Notes: generated by a model from the sequence alone, not told the origin. A stretch of DNA of 64,000 nucleotides from Aurantimicrobium minutum (GCF_029894165.1 NZ_JARXXU010000001.1:1488001-1552000); one strand, 5' to 3'. Shown: positions 19,000 to 28,498, counted from the stretch's first letter. Program-made: numbers and translations.

Positions 19000-21900
19000 G
19001 AGGAGCTCACCGCCGGTGCGGTGTGGATGCGGAACTCATAGCGCGAGTGAGGATCGCCTTTTTCTTCCTGAATAACCAGTGGCGCAGAAAAAGAATGTCC
19101 AGCCATACCGGCAGCGGCTGCCTCAATGCGCTCTCGGATACTCGCAAGCGCTTCTTCGTCGTAGGTATCTTGGATGATCTCTCGATAGAGCTTGCCGCGC
19201 ACGCCGTTCGTGACGTAGAGCAGCTTTGCCCCGCCTGGTGTTGCCCCTTCAGGCACTTCTTCGAGAGCACCCTCGGCAACAGCCAGCTGATAGCAGGCCA
19301 GTTGTGCATGCTCAGGAACATCTTTAGCGGCAGGAAAATACTTCCCTGTTTTCAAATCGACAATGACAACGTGACCGAGCACATCCTGCTCGATGCGGTC
19401 AATATATCCCCGCACGGTGGCATGCCCCATCTCCAGGGTGAATCCGCCCTCTGAAGCCAAAAGGGTTTTCCCCTCATTTCTGAAATTCTGTAAATACTCC
19501 GAGAGGGCAGCAACCATTTTGCGCACCCGGCGACGTTCACCTTCGCTGAGCCACGGGGCATCAAAGCTCAATTCATGCCATCGCGCGTCAACGGCTTGCC
19601 AGAGCGTATCCGCATCTAGGGGGGCCTCGGCGTCCGCGCTGGCATCTTCCATGACGGCGTGCACGATGGTGCCAATACCTTGCGCGGAGGTAGACGTTCT
19701 TCCCACAACCGATTCAATGAACCAGGCCAGCTGGTTCTTCTCCCACGTTTCCAGACGCGAGGGAGAGACTGAAACCTGCGCGTCTGGCACGGTGAGATCA
19801 ACCACAGGCTCAGATGTGGAAGGTTCCATCATGCCGTACCACTGCGTGGGAGCTGCGCCGGGCACCTCCGCTGCCGTGAGTTTCGCGAGGGCAGCAGCCA
19901 CTGTGGGGTCTGGTGTTGCACCTGGTCGCAGGGACAAGGTGAGAGCCCGGCGGAGCGATCCCACGAGACCGCGCAAAGTGAGGGGATACTCTGCCAGGCG
20001 GGATGGTGCGGATGCCCTCTTTTCTGCTGGAGCGACAAAAGCGTGAGCGCGGCGCACGAACGCAGAGGGCAGAGTGTCATCGTTGGCCGTTGCCGTGACG
20101 ATGACATGTGAAGTGGCTCGGGATACTGCGAGTGCAAACATTCGAAGCTCGTCTTCGAGGACCTCCTTGCGGGCGGCCGCGAAATCCTGACTCATTCCCA
20201 CGGTCTCCGTGGACAGTTCTTGCGCATGGAGAAGAGAACCCCGAGGTCGCAGATTAGGCCACACGTTCTCTTGCACGGCAGCGAGAGCAACCACTTCGAA
20301 CTCTATTCCGATTAGAGCGGAAGGGGTGCAGACCAACACAGCTTCAGCCTGCGCCTGAGGTGCCAGGGTGTCCTCGGGCACATCAGCTTCTAAGAGTTCT
20401 GCGATGTATTCAGCGGCCGGGCGATCAGGAAACCGTTCCACATAACGCTTGGCAGAAGTGAACAGTGCCATGACACCATCGAGGTTGCGGTTGGCATCAT
20501 CCGCGACGAGTCCTGAACTCAGAGCATCCTTGCCCCAGGTTTTTGCCAATCCACTGCGATCCCATGCGGTCCACAACAACTCTTCAATTGAATGCCCTGC
20601 GGCACTTTCTCGGGAAAGTTGGGCCAGGGTCTGAGCGAAATGTGCCGCGCGACGGGCCGGAGCAAAATCTAGGGTGAGGAGATCTCCCGGGCTGGTCAAC
20701 GCAGCTGTCAGCAGTTCTTCTCCGGTTCGCACTCCGCCCTGAGCAAGTTCATCATGGCGCAAAGCTTGTCGAAGCCGCCGCAGGTCCAACACCGTCAACC
20801 CCACCATGGGACTTTGCAGGAGGTCGTGAGCTACAGCGGGAGTTAATTCCATCCGCCCCATGGCCACCGCAATAGCAGCGATGAGATCCAGTGCAGCGGG
20901 ATGCTCTTTGAGGGAACGTTCGGACAAGAGCGTTCTCGTGGGTACTTCGGCCACCGCTAATGCGCGGGCGATCTGAGGTACGAGGGAACTTGTGCGAACG
21001 ACGACAACCATCTGGGACCATGACATTCCACGCAGAATGTGGTGTTCCCTCAAGGAACGAGCAAGTGCCGTGGTTTCAGAAACCCGTGAACCACGTTCAC
21101 ATACCTCGATGGGAATATATTCTGCATCAGGGACAGTAGAAACAGCTCTGCGCTGTTGCCCCGCGTGGGCAGAACCCATTTCGGTAACTTTACTGACGAG
21201 GGCGCGAAGTGCCGGGCCATGGCGATACACCTGGGGCAAGACAAACGTGGTAGTTCGAGTTGGATCGATTCCGATTTCCGTAGCAAAACGTCCCAAAAAC
21301 TGTGGCACTGCGCCCCGGAAACTGGTCGACGTGATGTCGGGATCGCCCGCGACAACGATGGGAACGCCTCGAGTTGCAAAGGCCCTCAGCATTCGAATAG
21401 CACCCTGAGTGATTTCTTGCGCGTCATCCACCACCACAAGTTGGACATCGGGCATCACCTGAGGATCTCGCAATGCGGTGGCACCCACAGCCAACAATTC
21501 TGCCGAATCGAAGGACGTGGCTCTGAGGCTGGCGATCACCGTACGATATTCTTCCCAGAATTGCGCTGCCGCTCCCCATTCGGGGTGTTCACGGAGGAGT
21601 CCTTGGTCACGAAGTTGGGCTGGGCCCCACCCACATTCTGTGGCCCGCGCAAAGAGATCACGGAGTTCACTGCGAAAAGCGCGGCGAGATCGCACTTCGG
21701 GCACGAGCGGGTCAGGCCACAGCGGACCTGTGCCATCTGCGAGGTGGCCGGCGAGGAGTTCTGAGATGATGCTGTCTTGCTCGCTACCTGTCAGCAATCG
21801 TGGCTGTTCGTCACCGTGGGCATAGGCCTGTGCCTGTGCAAGTGCAAAGGCGAGCGAACCTGGAGTGCGCGCGAGGGCACCATTGGTGGGAATTCCCAGC

Positions 21901-22157
21901 CGCAGCGCCAGCGCAGTGCGCAGGCGCCCCGCGGCCACACGGTGTGGGGTCAAGACCACAATGTTGTCAGGATTGACACCTGCAGCAACACGTGTGGCTA
22001 CGAGCTCAATCAGAAGCCGGGTTTTACCTGAACCAGGAGCACCAATAATGGCGGCCGAGGCATCGAGAGGCAGGGCTAGGATCTGTTGCTGAATCTCGTC
22101 CGGAGTCCAGGCAGGCAGGTGCGTACGTTCACGCTCAACAAACCCCGCTTTAGCCAC
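18996..22157 (-). CDS. adnA: AdnA, helicase-nuclease subunit of the AdnAB complex
   Basis: 1053 residues. Motor-like N-terminus with Walker A GAPGSGKTRLL (near 39-49), motif II LVVVDDAQE (near 241, more divergent than in AdnB) and motif VI ALAVSRATS. C-terminal nuclease core VIVDLKTGK (near 929) with a following AQLACYQLAV helix. Each AdnAB nuclease cuts one DNA strand in mycobacteria. GTG start at 22157, exactly 6 nt after TAACGT, so the mRNA may be leaderless. Operon adnA-adnB. Confidence 0.92.
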   Translation of the reverse strand: MAKAGFVERERTHLPAWTPDEIQQQILALPLDASAAIIGAPGSGKTRLLIELVATRVAAGVNPDNIVVLTPHRVAAGRLRTALALRLGIPTNGALARTPGSLAFALAQAQAYAHGDEQPRLLTGSEQDSIISELLAGHLADGTGPLWPDPLVPEVRSRRAFRSELRDLFARATECGWGPAQLRDQGLLREHPEWGAAAQFWEEYRTVIASLRATSFDSAELLAVGATALRDPQVMPDVQLVVVDDAQEITQGAIRMLRAFATRGVPIVVAGDPDITSTSFRGAVPQFLGRFATEIGIDPTRTTTFVLPQVYRHGPALRALVSKVTEMGSAHAGQQRRAVSTVPDAEYIPIEVCERGSRVSETTALARSLREHHILRGMSWSQMVVVVRTSSLVPQIARALAVAEVPTRTLLSERSLKEHPAALDLIAAIAVAMGRMELTPAVAHDLLQSPMVGLTVLDLRRLRQALRHDELAQGGVRTGEELLTAALTSPGDLLTLDFAPARRAAHFAQTLAQLSRESAAGHSIEELLWTAWDRSGLAKTWGKDALSSGLVADDANRNLDGVMALFTSAKRYVERFPDRPAAEYIAELLEADVPEDTLAPQAQAEAVLVCTPSALIGIEFEVVALAAVQENVWPNLRPRGSLLHAQELSTETVGMSQDFAAARKEVLEDELRMFALAVSRATSHVIVTATANDDTLPSAFVRRAHAFVAPAEKRASAPSRLAEYPLTLRGLVGSLRRALTLSLRPGATPDPTVAAALAKLTAAEVPGAAPTQWYGMMEPSTSEPVVDLTVPDAQVSVSPSRLETWEKNQLAWFIESVVGRTSTSAQGIGTIVHAVMEDASADAEAPLDADTLWQAVDARWHELSFDAPWLSEGERRRVRKMVAALSEYLQNFRNEGKTLLASEGGFTLEMGHATVRGYIDRIEQDVLGHVVIVDLKTGKYFPAAKDVPEHAQLACYQLAVAEGALEEVPEGATPGGAKLLYVTNGVRGKLYREIIQDTYDEEALASIRERIEAAAAGMAGHSFSAPLVIQEEKGDPHSRYEFRIHTAPAVSSS

Positions 22158-22163
22158 GATTCC

Positions 22164-22169
22164 ACGTTA
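22164..22169 (-). promoter_or_regulatory. Candidate -10 box of leaderless adnAB transcript
   Basis: TAACGT on the minus strand ends 6 nt before the adnA GTG, and no ribosome site is seen. Confidence 0.45.
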
Positions 22170-22213
22170 CTGGGAACCACCGACAGCCCCGAGGAAGCCA
22201 GCGGTGCGCGGGA

Positions 22214-23452
22214 CTAATCGCTGTCGTGTTCGTGCAACATGGCGTTCTTTTCCCATTCATTCATGAGGTGGGAAATAGCGTCATGGAAGCGCTGCGTGGG
22301 CACGCCTGGAGAGATGTCCCCAAAATAGTGGGTGCACCACCGATCCAGACGTGCCTGTGCTTCGGGATCATGTTCGAGCTGATCAATGAGGGAGACGATC
22401 TTGCCTGCGTCGGCCGCCTGCAGCCATTCACAATCGCTGAGGTAACCACCCGTGTCGATTTCTGCCCCTGGGTTGACCGGCTTGGTAATGATCAGTGGCT
22501 TTCCTGCCGCCAGACGGTCGTACACCATGGCCGAAATATCCACGATGGCCATATCCGCTACTGAGAGTTGCCACCCGAGCTCTGCTCCCTCATCGACAAC
22601 GTGGTGAGCGCTGCGGTCATGAGCATTTGCCCGACGCAGCAGTGACTTAATCTGGTCGTTGGCTTCGCCATATTCAAAATCAACGGCCCCGCTTCGGGGG
22701 TGGGGACGGTAGATCACACGGTGACGACCGGTGGCAATAAGTGCTTCCACCAGTGCAAGCCCGTGTGTGGCCACCGAGCCGTAGGCCGCGGCCGCACGGT
22801 CACCTTCCCAGGTGGGTGCATAGAGCACCACTTCCCGTTCGTCCGGTTCAAAAGGAATCGTTCCGGTGTAGTGATCTGCTTGCGGACGCCCAATAGGAAT
22901 CGCACGCTTGTTAAAGTCGTAATCCCAGAGAACCTTGCCGAGACGTTCACGAGCGGCTTGCCCGGCAATCAAACTGTAGTCATAGGCCTTGAACTGGTTC
23001 GTGGTCATGTACATCTTGTCCGATTCACCATGGTTGATGAAAACGTGGAATCTAGATCCGTAGCGGAACATTTGGAAGTTCCGGGTGTTCTGGTTGACGT
23101 AGAGAATAATTTGCAGATCTTGCTCTGCGATGAAGTATTCAAGGTCCACAACTGTGCGCACGAAAGCAACCGGAAGTGGCGATTCATCCAGCAGCTTAAG
23201 CGCGCCGAGGGTATTTCTACTCAGAATGACAACCGGCCAGGTTTTGGCAAGAACCTCGAGCGGTTTGTACCACTGCCGCACCTGATACATGTTGACTTCA
23301 CCATCAGCGAAGTAGACACCAATCTTGAACTGGTGGGGCACAAATGCGGGTTGATCATGTAACTTACGTGAAAGTTCACGCCGCTTCAGTCGTGCTTTCA
23401 GGGCATTCGAGACCAACGTACTGGCCGACCTGGCATCTTGAAACAAACCCAT
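22214..23452 (-). CDS. CDP-glycerol glycerophosphotransferase-like (TagF/TarL type) enzyme
   Basis: 412 residues. The second half carries family motifs: FINHGESDK (first His), VVLYAPTWEGDR, VIYRPHPRSG and MAIVDISAMVYDRLA with the D-S-x-x-x-Y-D pattern. Such enzymes polymerise glycerol- or ribitol-phosphate, or transfer single units, onto wall glycopolymers at the inner face of the membrane. It is shorter than full TagF because a long N-terminal domain is missing; this is common for actinobacterial members. Last gene of a minus-strand envelope group with two glycosyltransferases and a CDP-alcohol phosphotransferase, but a TAGGCT box 7 nt before its ATG suggests its own promoter. Confidence 0.8.
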   Translation of the reverse strand: MGLFQDARSASTLVSNALKARLKRRELSRKLHDQPAFVPHQFKIGVYFADGEVNMYQVRQWYKPLEVLAKTWPVVILSRNTLGALKLLDESPLPVAFVRTVVDLEYFIAEQDLQIILYVNQNTRNFQMFRYGSRFHVFINHGESDKMYMTTNQFKAYDYSLIAGQAARERLGKVLWDYDFNKRAIPIGRPQADHYTGTIPFEPDEREVVLYAPTWEGDRAAAAYGSVATHGLALVEALIATGRHRVIYRPHPRSGAVDFEYGEANDQIKSLLRRANAHDRSAHHVVDEGAELGWQLSVADMAIVDISAMVYDRLAAGKPLIITKPVNPGAEIDTGGYLSDCEWLQAADAGKIVSLIDQLEHDPEAQARLDRWCTHYFGDISPGVPTQRFHDAISHLMNEWEKNAMLHEHDSD

Positions 23453-23459
23453 AACTTTT

Positions 23460-23465
23460 AGCCTA
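23460..23465 (-). promoter_or_regulatory. Candidate -10 box of a leaderless transcript (TagF-like gene)
   Basis: TAGGCT on the minus strand ends 7 nt before the ATG at 23452; no ribosome site is present. Confidence 0.4.
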
Positions 23466-23504
23466 ACTTGATGAGAAAAATGTTCGTGTCCCCCTGAACG
23501 CGAA

Positions 23505-24383
23505 CTAAAGAATCGGGAAACGACCCGCTGAGGTCATGCGCGCCACGGTCTTCCAGCTCATGCCCACTCGGCCCCCCGGGTTCTGCGCCCAGCCTTGCCC
23601 CCACCCTCGGAGCCACGAGCCAAGCCCAGTTCCGCCGGTGCGAATGGAGCGCACGAGCTGAACTCCTGTCCAGGACAACACATAAAACGGAACCAGAATC
23701 CAGGGAAGATTTCGTTTGGCTAGCCAGACCCTGTTGCGGGCATTGAGACGGTAGTACTCTGCGTGCCTCGTGGGAGAGGTAACCGGGTGCTGCACCACGA
23801 GTTCACCGTCATACCAAACCGTTTTTCCTGTGTTCCATACTCGCCAGGCGAGCTCGATACCCTCATGCGCGTAAAAGTAGGGATCTCCCCATCCGCCGAT
23901 GGCGTCACACACTGCCCGAGGCATCACCACGGCTGCCTCGAGCACCGAGAAGACAAAACTCGAGTGCGTTGCCTCACCTTTACGGAGACGAGGAATCCAG
24001 CGTCGGGGGGTTTGCCCGCCGAGTGGATCGGCAATGCGGGGCTGGAGCAATCCCACGTTTTCGTTTGTAACAAATTTCGCGACGGCATGGGAAAGGAAAA
24101 GGGGATCCGGAATGAGCGCATCGTCATCGAGGAAGAACAGGTACTCCCCCGTCACCGCAGGAATTCCCGCATTACGGCCGGCAGGAATACCGAGGTTTTC
24201 AGGGAGATACACGCCCTTTACCCCCGCGGGCAGCGGCTCTGGCTTCCAGCCGTTACCTACCACCACCACATCAAGACTGACCAGCTGTTGCGCCAGAACG
24301 CTGTGGAGCGCTCGAGAAAGATCCTCGGGGCGAGAACCCATAGTCAGCACCACCACACCCACGGTTGGTTTGTTGTTGAACAT
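23505..24383 (-). CDS. Glycosyltransferase family 2 (rhamnosyltransferase-like)
   Basis: 292 residues, GT-A fold: VGVVVLTMGSRPEDL at the start, YLFFLDDDALI (metal-binding DxD region near 100) and DPYFYAHEGIELAWRVWNTG with the ED-like catalytic acid. A weak membrane-associated segment (WILVPFYVLSWTGVQLV) follows. It should transfer a nucleotide-activated sugar to an envelope glycan or lipid carrier; donor and acceptor are unknown. The ATG at 24383 is preferred over the adjacent GTG at 24386. It lies a few bases after the CDP-alcohol phosphotransferase stop, so the two are co-transcribed. Confidence 0.82.
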   Translation of the reverse strand: MFNNKPTVGVVVLTMGSRPEDLSRALHSVLAQQLVSLDVVVVGNGWKPEPLPAGVKGVYLPENLGIPAGRNAGIPAVTGEYLFFLDDDALIPDPLFLSHAVAKFVTNENVGLLQPRIADPLGGQTPRRWIPRLRKGEATHSSFVFSVLEAAVVMPRAVCDAIGGWGDPYFYAHEGIELAWRVWNTGKTVWYDGELVVQHPVTSPTRHAEYYRLNARNRVWLAKRNLPWILVPFYVLSWTGVQLVRSIRTGGTGLGSWLRGWGQGWAQNPGGRVGMSWKTVARMTSAGRFPIL

Positions 24384-24387
24384 CACG

Positions 24388-25185
24388 CTACGCAGGACGA
24401 ACGCGAGAGCTGGTCATGATGGCCACGAAGTGACCAACCAGGGCCAGCAGTGACAGCGGGAGCAAAAGTGCAACGAGCACTTGACTGATTTCCAGTTGAC
24501 CTACGAAAAGTCCAACTACTGCGGCAAGAAAGGAAATGATGGTCAGTTCAACCGAGTGATAAATCCTGTGGAAGGGGAAGAAGCGCGCCAGGCGGCGAAG
24601 TTTCGCCACGACACCCGGGCGGGGCGCATTCGCTCCCTTTGCATCAGCCAACTTGGGCAGGTCAGACATAGCGCGAGCCACACGAACCAAATCGTTTAAT
24701 GCCTTGTTCCAGATAATGACGATGGAGAGGAATGCACCGAGTGCAACCCAGAACCAGTCAATCTCTGTTCCCCCCTGAGCAAAACCGGCGGCGCGCAGAC
24801 CCAAGGCAACAGGAATGAGGCCCTCGGTTGTGTAGTGCCCTACGGCATCGAGGAAGTGCCCGGCAGGACTCTTCGTCTTTCTCCAGCGTGCGACTTCACC
24901 ATCACAGCAGTCGATCAGCATTTGCAACTGCCCCAGAATCAACGCCAACACGGGGCCCCAAATTCCGGGGATCAACAAGGCCGCAGCGGCGGCCCAGCCC
25001 GTGAAAATCATGAGTGCGGTGACCCCGTTGGCGGAGATGGGGGTTTTAAGAAGTAACCAGGTCACGTACGGCGATAAATCACGCAGATAAAGATGGGCGA
25101 CCCAGTGCTCAGCATTGGCACGGGTTCGCACTTCTGGGGGCTGTGTCACTGCACGCAACTGTGCGAGAGAGGTCGGTTTTTCCAC
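24388..25185 (-). CDS. CDP-alcohol phosphotransferase family membrane protein
   Basis: 265 residues with about six hydrophobic helices. The family motif is DCCDGEVARWRK...GHFLDAVGH (about residues 92-116). The first three Asp are in place, but the fourth (D-x3-D) is His. Members with this change occur in actinobacteria, so activity may be kept. These enzymes displace CMP from a CDP-alcohol and join the alcohol phosphate to a second alcohol. Here the neighbours point to synthesis of a polyol-phosphate lipid or wall-polymer precursor rather than bulk phospholipid; that is inference. GTG start three bases after the upstream stop, with GGAAGG overlapping it. Confidence 0.82.
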   Translation of the reverse strand: MEKPTSLAQLRAVTQPPEVRTRANAEHWVAHLYLRDLSPYVTWLLLKTPISANGVTALMIFTGWAAAAALLIPGIWGPVLALILGQLQMLIDCCDGEVARWRKTKSPAGHFLDAVGHYTTEGLIPVALGLRAAGFAQGGTEIDWFWVALGAFLSIVIIWNKALNDLVRVARAMSDLPKLADAKGANAPRPGVVAKLRRLARFFPFHRIYHSVELTIISFLAAVVGLFVGQLEISQVLVALLLPLSLLALVGHFVAIMTSSRVRPA

Positions 25186-25188
25186 CGT

Positions 25189-26241
25189 TTACCTTCCGCT
25201 CTGTCCGGCAATGTTCGAGGTGAGTCTGGTGTAACTCATGATGAAACCTACACCCCATGCGAAGTGAATACAGGGAAGCACGAGGGGGAACCACGCAGCC
25301 CCCTTGGCGCCCATTCCGCGCCCATAGACAGTCGTGGAAAGAAGAACGAAGATGACATAAGTTGCGGGAATAATCCAGCCCATGAGTGCCCAGGCAGGGC
25401 TTCCGTTCGCCAGTTGCACTACTCCACCGAGACCGAATAGCGCACCAATCAATGTGGCCATCACCATCACGGGAGGGATGAAGTAGCGCACACCACTGCC
25501 GAAACGGCGCGAGAGCTCCCCGCGCCACAGACCTGTGGAATACATCTGCTTCACGAGCGCCTTCACAGAAGTTCTGGGGCGATAGAGAACTTTCAGGCGG
25601 GGGGTAAACCACACCAAGCCTCCGGCGTCACGGAAGCGACGGTTGAGTTCCCAGTCCTGGCCACGACGAATCTCTTCGTTAAACAACCCCACAGCAAGGA
25701 GGCTCTCACGATTGAATACCCCGAGATACACAGTGTCCACTGGACCTTCTTTGCCACCCACGTGGAAGGGTGTTCCACCCAAACCCACTTTGGTGTCATA
25801 GGCCCGCGCCACAGCGCGCTCAAAGGGCGAGGTACCCTGGGCATCCATGATTCCGCCGACATTGTCTGCTTGGGTGCGCAGCAACGTTTCAACGGCGATG
25901 CTGGCGTAGTCCTGGGGAAGAACAGAATGGGCATCCACACGAATAACGATGGGATATTGCGAAGCACGGATAGCAAGGTTCATGCCGACCGGCGTCGCGG
26001 CGGCAGGGTTATCGACCCACTTGATGCGCTGATCTTCGCTAGACATCTGATGCACCAGCTCCGAAGTGCCATCTGAACTGGGCCCGAGTGCGAGCGTGAC
26101 CTCCATGGGGCCTGTGTAGTCCTGCTCCAGCAAACTGGCCACCGCGGCACGAATATGGGTGACTTCGTTGAGTACAGGCATCACATAAGAAACACCCGGG
26201 AGGGGCGTTGCCGAGATAGGCGCGGAGCCGAGTGCAGACAT
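25189..26241 (-). CDS. Glycosyltransferase family 2, ExoA-like
   Basis: 350 residues. GT-A catalytic domain: VSYVMPVLNEVTHIRAAVAS at the start, VIRVDAHSVLP (DxD-like, near 98) and EIRRGQDWELNRRF (QxxRW-like, near 195). Two to three C-terminal hydrophobic segments (from about 255) suggest a membrane enzyme. Resembles ExoA of succinoglycan synthesis. First gene of the envelope group ExoA-like, CDP-alcohol phosphotransferase, GT2, TagF-like. ATG with AAGGA four bases upstream. Confidence 0.85.
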   Translation of the reverse strand: MSALGSAPISATPLPGVSYVMPVLNEVTHIRAAVASLLEQDYTGPMEVTLALGPSSDGTSELVHQMSSEDQRIKWVDNPAAATPVGMNLAIRASQYPIVIRVDAHSVLPQDYASIAVETLLRTQADNVGGIMDAQGTSPFERAVARAYDTKVGLGGTPFHVGGKEGPVDTVYLGVFNRESLLAVGLFNEEIRRGQDWELNRRFRDAGGLVWFTPRLKVLYRPRTSVKALVKQMYSTGLWRGELSRRFGSGVRYFIPPVMVMATLIGALFGLGGVVQLANGSPAWALMGWIIPATYVIFVLLSTTVYGRGMGAKGAAWFPLVLPCIHFAWGVGFIMSYTRLTSNIAGQSGR

Positions 26242-26256
26242 AGAGTCCTTGTGAAT

Positions 26257-26293
26257 GAAGGCCGGCTTCTAGGTTACCAAGAGCCGGCCCTTC
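26257..26293 (-). terminator. Hairpin after htrA-like gene
   Basis: Arms GAAGGCCGGCT and AGCCGGCCCTTC (one bulged base) lie just past the protease stop at 26300. No T-tract follows. Confidence 0.5.
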
Positions 26294-26299
26294 ACAGGC

Positions 26300-27622
26300 T
26301 TACTTCAGCGTGCCGAGTGTGACCTTAACTGTCTGGCTCTCTCCGCCACGATTCACCACGATAGTGGCAGATGAACCACCTGCAGCTGTTCGAACCTGGG
26401 CCGTGAGGTCATTTGCATCAGTTATGCGCACACCGTTGAACTGGGTGACGATGTCACCCTTCTTGATTCCAGCGTTGGCAGCAGCGCCATCCTTGACAGC
26501 TTCTTCAATGAAGGCACCCACTGCGGTGCTACCTTCCTTGGCAGCGGCATCGGAAACCTGAGCACCGAGAAGGCCATGAGTTGCAGCCTGGTTGGCAATG
26601 AGCTCAGCGGAGACTCGCTTCGCCAGATTCGACGGCAGGGCAAAGCCCACACCAATACTTCCCGAACCCTCTGAAGATCCTGCACTGGCGATCGCCACGT
26701 TGATACCGATGAGGCGACCCTGTGAATCCAACAGTGCACCGCCTGAGTTACCAGGGTTGATCGCAGCGTCGGTCTGAATGACGGGGATGGAGATCACGGC
26801 ACCTTGGGTCTGTGTTTGAGTCTGACCTTGGCCAAAGTCGAAGTTGAAGGGGTTAGAGCCATCTGAACCTGGAGCTCCAGAGTCGGATCCGGAAGACTCA
26901 GGTACTGCAGAACTGGCAATCTGAATCGAACGGTTGAGTGCAGAAACAATGCCGGTGGTGACGGTGCCCGCCAGACCAAGTGGTGCACCCAACGCAATAG
27001 TGAGGTCACCCACGTTGAGCTTGGAAGAGTCAGCCCACTCAATCGGGGTGAAGGTGCCCTTTCCCTCGATCTTCAGAACGGCCATGTCGACGGTGGGATC
27101 GGTCCCGACAATCGAGGCAGGGTAGATATTCCCATCGTTGTCCTGAACAGTAATCGTGACGTCCGTGGCTGCGCCATCCATGGTGGCCACATGGTTATTG
27201 GTCAGCACATAACCCTCGGAGTTGAGAATCACACCCGACCCGGTTCCACCACCGGTGGAGCCGTTCACGGAGATTGTCACCACAGAGGGCGATGCTTTGG
27301 CCGCAACGGCTGTCACCGTCGACACCTCGTCAGTGTCGTTGATCGTGATGCCTTGAACGGCAGTAGTGGCCGAGGTGGTGCTGTTCTGGTTACTGAAGTA
27401 GATGGCCATTCCTGCACCGGAAACACCGCCTACCAGTGCGGCAGCTACGGCAACAGCAACGAGAGGCACGAGCTTGCTCTGTGTGTTCTTGCGAACCATG
27501 GCTGGGCCTGCAAACGTCTCCGGAACTACCTGCTCTGCCACCGGCGGCACTGGTGGCGCTGCACCATCACCCACGGGTGGGAAGTAGTACTCAGGAATTC
27601 CTTTGTCACTGTTCTCAGTCAT
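26300..27622 (-). CDS. HtrA/DegP-like membrane-anchored serine protease
   Basis: 440 residues: a Pro-rich cytoplasmic N-terminus, one membrane helix (about 51-77), a trypsin-like domain with His in LTNNHVATMDG (near 141), Asp in DPTVDMAVLKI (near 180) and Ser in NPGNSGGALLD (near 289), then one PDZ domain (about 345-440, ending GESQTVKVTLG). The layout is that of actinobacterial HtrA/PepD proteases, which degrade damaged exported proteins at the outer face of the membrane. A Ser/Asp/Gly-rich linker plus QGQTQTQTQG near 240-265 is an unusual low-complexity insert before the catalytic Ser. ATG with AAAGGAG upstream; single gene. Confidence 0.9.
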   Translation of the reverse strand: MTENSDKGIPEYYFPPVGDGAAPPVPPVAEQVVPETFAGPAMVRKNTQSKLVPLVAVAVAAALVGGVSGAGMAIYFSNQNSTTSATTAVQGITINDTDEVSTVTAVAAKASPSVVTISVNGSTGGGTGSGVILNSEGYVLTNNHVATMDGAATDVTITVQDNDGNIYPASIVGTDPTVDMAVLKIEGKGTFTPIEWADSSKLNVGDLTIALGAPLGLAGTVTTGIVSALNRSIQIASSAVPESSGSDSGAPGSDGSNPFNFDFGQGQTQTQTQGAVISIPVIQTDAAINPGNSGGALLDSQGRLIGINVAIASAGSSEGSGSIGVGFALPSNLAKRVSAELIANQAATHGLLGAQVSDAAAKEGSTAVGAFIEEAVKDGAAANAGIKKGDIVTQFNGVRITDANDLTAQVRTAAGGSSATIVVNRGGESQTVKVTLGTLK

Positions 27623-27735
27623 CTGCTCATGCTCCTTTCAAGCCCCTTCAGCATTGCGGACGAATCTGGGGGAATCCTATGCTCTGGCTGAATGTTGTCT
27701 GAGTGTTTCATCACAGCATTGAGGCCAAGCATTTC

Positions 27736-28476
27736 TCAGGCTAACAGCGACTTCAGCGCCAAATAGTGTGCACGCTCAGTAGCGTCCAAATGCTCGATGG
27801 CATACCGCAACATTGTGCGAGGCATCACGGTTGCATACTCGTCGAGAAAGCGTCGCAGAACCCCACGATCACGCCGCCCAATTTCTCGCAGCATCCATCC
27901 CGTGGCCTTGTGAATGAGGTCGTGTGGATCACCGAGCAGATCTCGGCACAGTGTGAGTGTCGGCTCGAAAACATCCAATCGAATAAGTCCTCCGGTTAAC
28001 ATCACCGCAGTCCTGCGTTCCCAGAGATTTTCGGACCGAGCCAGCGAACTCAGTAACGCTTGGTAATCCTTGATCTGGAGTAAGTAGCTTCCGACATAGG
28101 GAGCGGACGTATCCACCAGATCCCAATTGTTCACACGTTCCTCTGTGACCAGCGTAAGAAGAAGGTGAAAGAGCTCTTCTTGTTGTTCACGATGTCGGGA
28201 ACGCTTGAATTGATTGGCCAAGATTTGAACAGCACACAACCGGTGCTCGTGCAGGGGCGACTGAGCTAGTTCATAGATTTCGTCGGGTGAAAGATCTCTA
28301 AATCTCTTTCCCACCGACCGAACAACGGGCACTCTCACCCCGATGAACACATCGCCCTCGCCGTATTCACCTGGGCCGGTCTTGAAATACCGCTGTGAAT
28401 GTTCAGCAATAACAGGATCACCCAACTCGTTGAGTTCTTCCTGGAGCTCGAGGACACGATTGCTGCTGTTGTTCAC
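27736..28476 (-). CDS. DNA alkylation repair protein, AlkD-like HEAT repeats
   Basis: 246 residues, almost all helical. The opening GDPVIAEHSQRYFKTGPGEYG and FIGVRVPVVR are typical of AlkD, and NNWDLVDTSAPYVG contains the Trp and Asp that correspond to the active-site pair of B. cereus AlkD. It should be a DNA glycosylase removing bulky alkylated purines without base flipping (family knowledge). I start at the second of two adjacent GTG codons (28476) because it lies exactly 6 nt after TAGCGT, a leaderless arrangement. Confidence 0.85.
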   Translation of the reverse strand: MNNSSNRVLELQEELNELGDPVIAEHSQRYFKTGPGEYGEGDVFIGVRVPVVRSVGKRFRDLSPDEIYELAQSPLHEHRLCAVQILANQFKRSRHREQQEELFHLLLTLVTEERVNNWDLVDTSAPYVGSYLLQIKDYQALLSSLARSENLWERRTAVMLTGGLIRLDVFEPTLTLCRDLLGDPHDLIHKATGWMLREIGRRDRGVLRRFLDEYATVMPRTMLRYAIEHLDATERAHYLALKSLLA

Positions 28477-28482
28477 CACTCC

Positions 28483-28488
28483 ACGCTA
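28483..28488 (-). promoter_or_regulatory. Candidate -10 box of a leaderless transcript (AlkD-like gene)
   Basis: TAGCGT on the minus strand ends 6 nt before the GTG at 28476. Confidence 0.45.
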
Positions 28489-28498
28489 GCCCAGAGCC

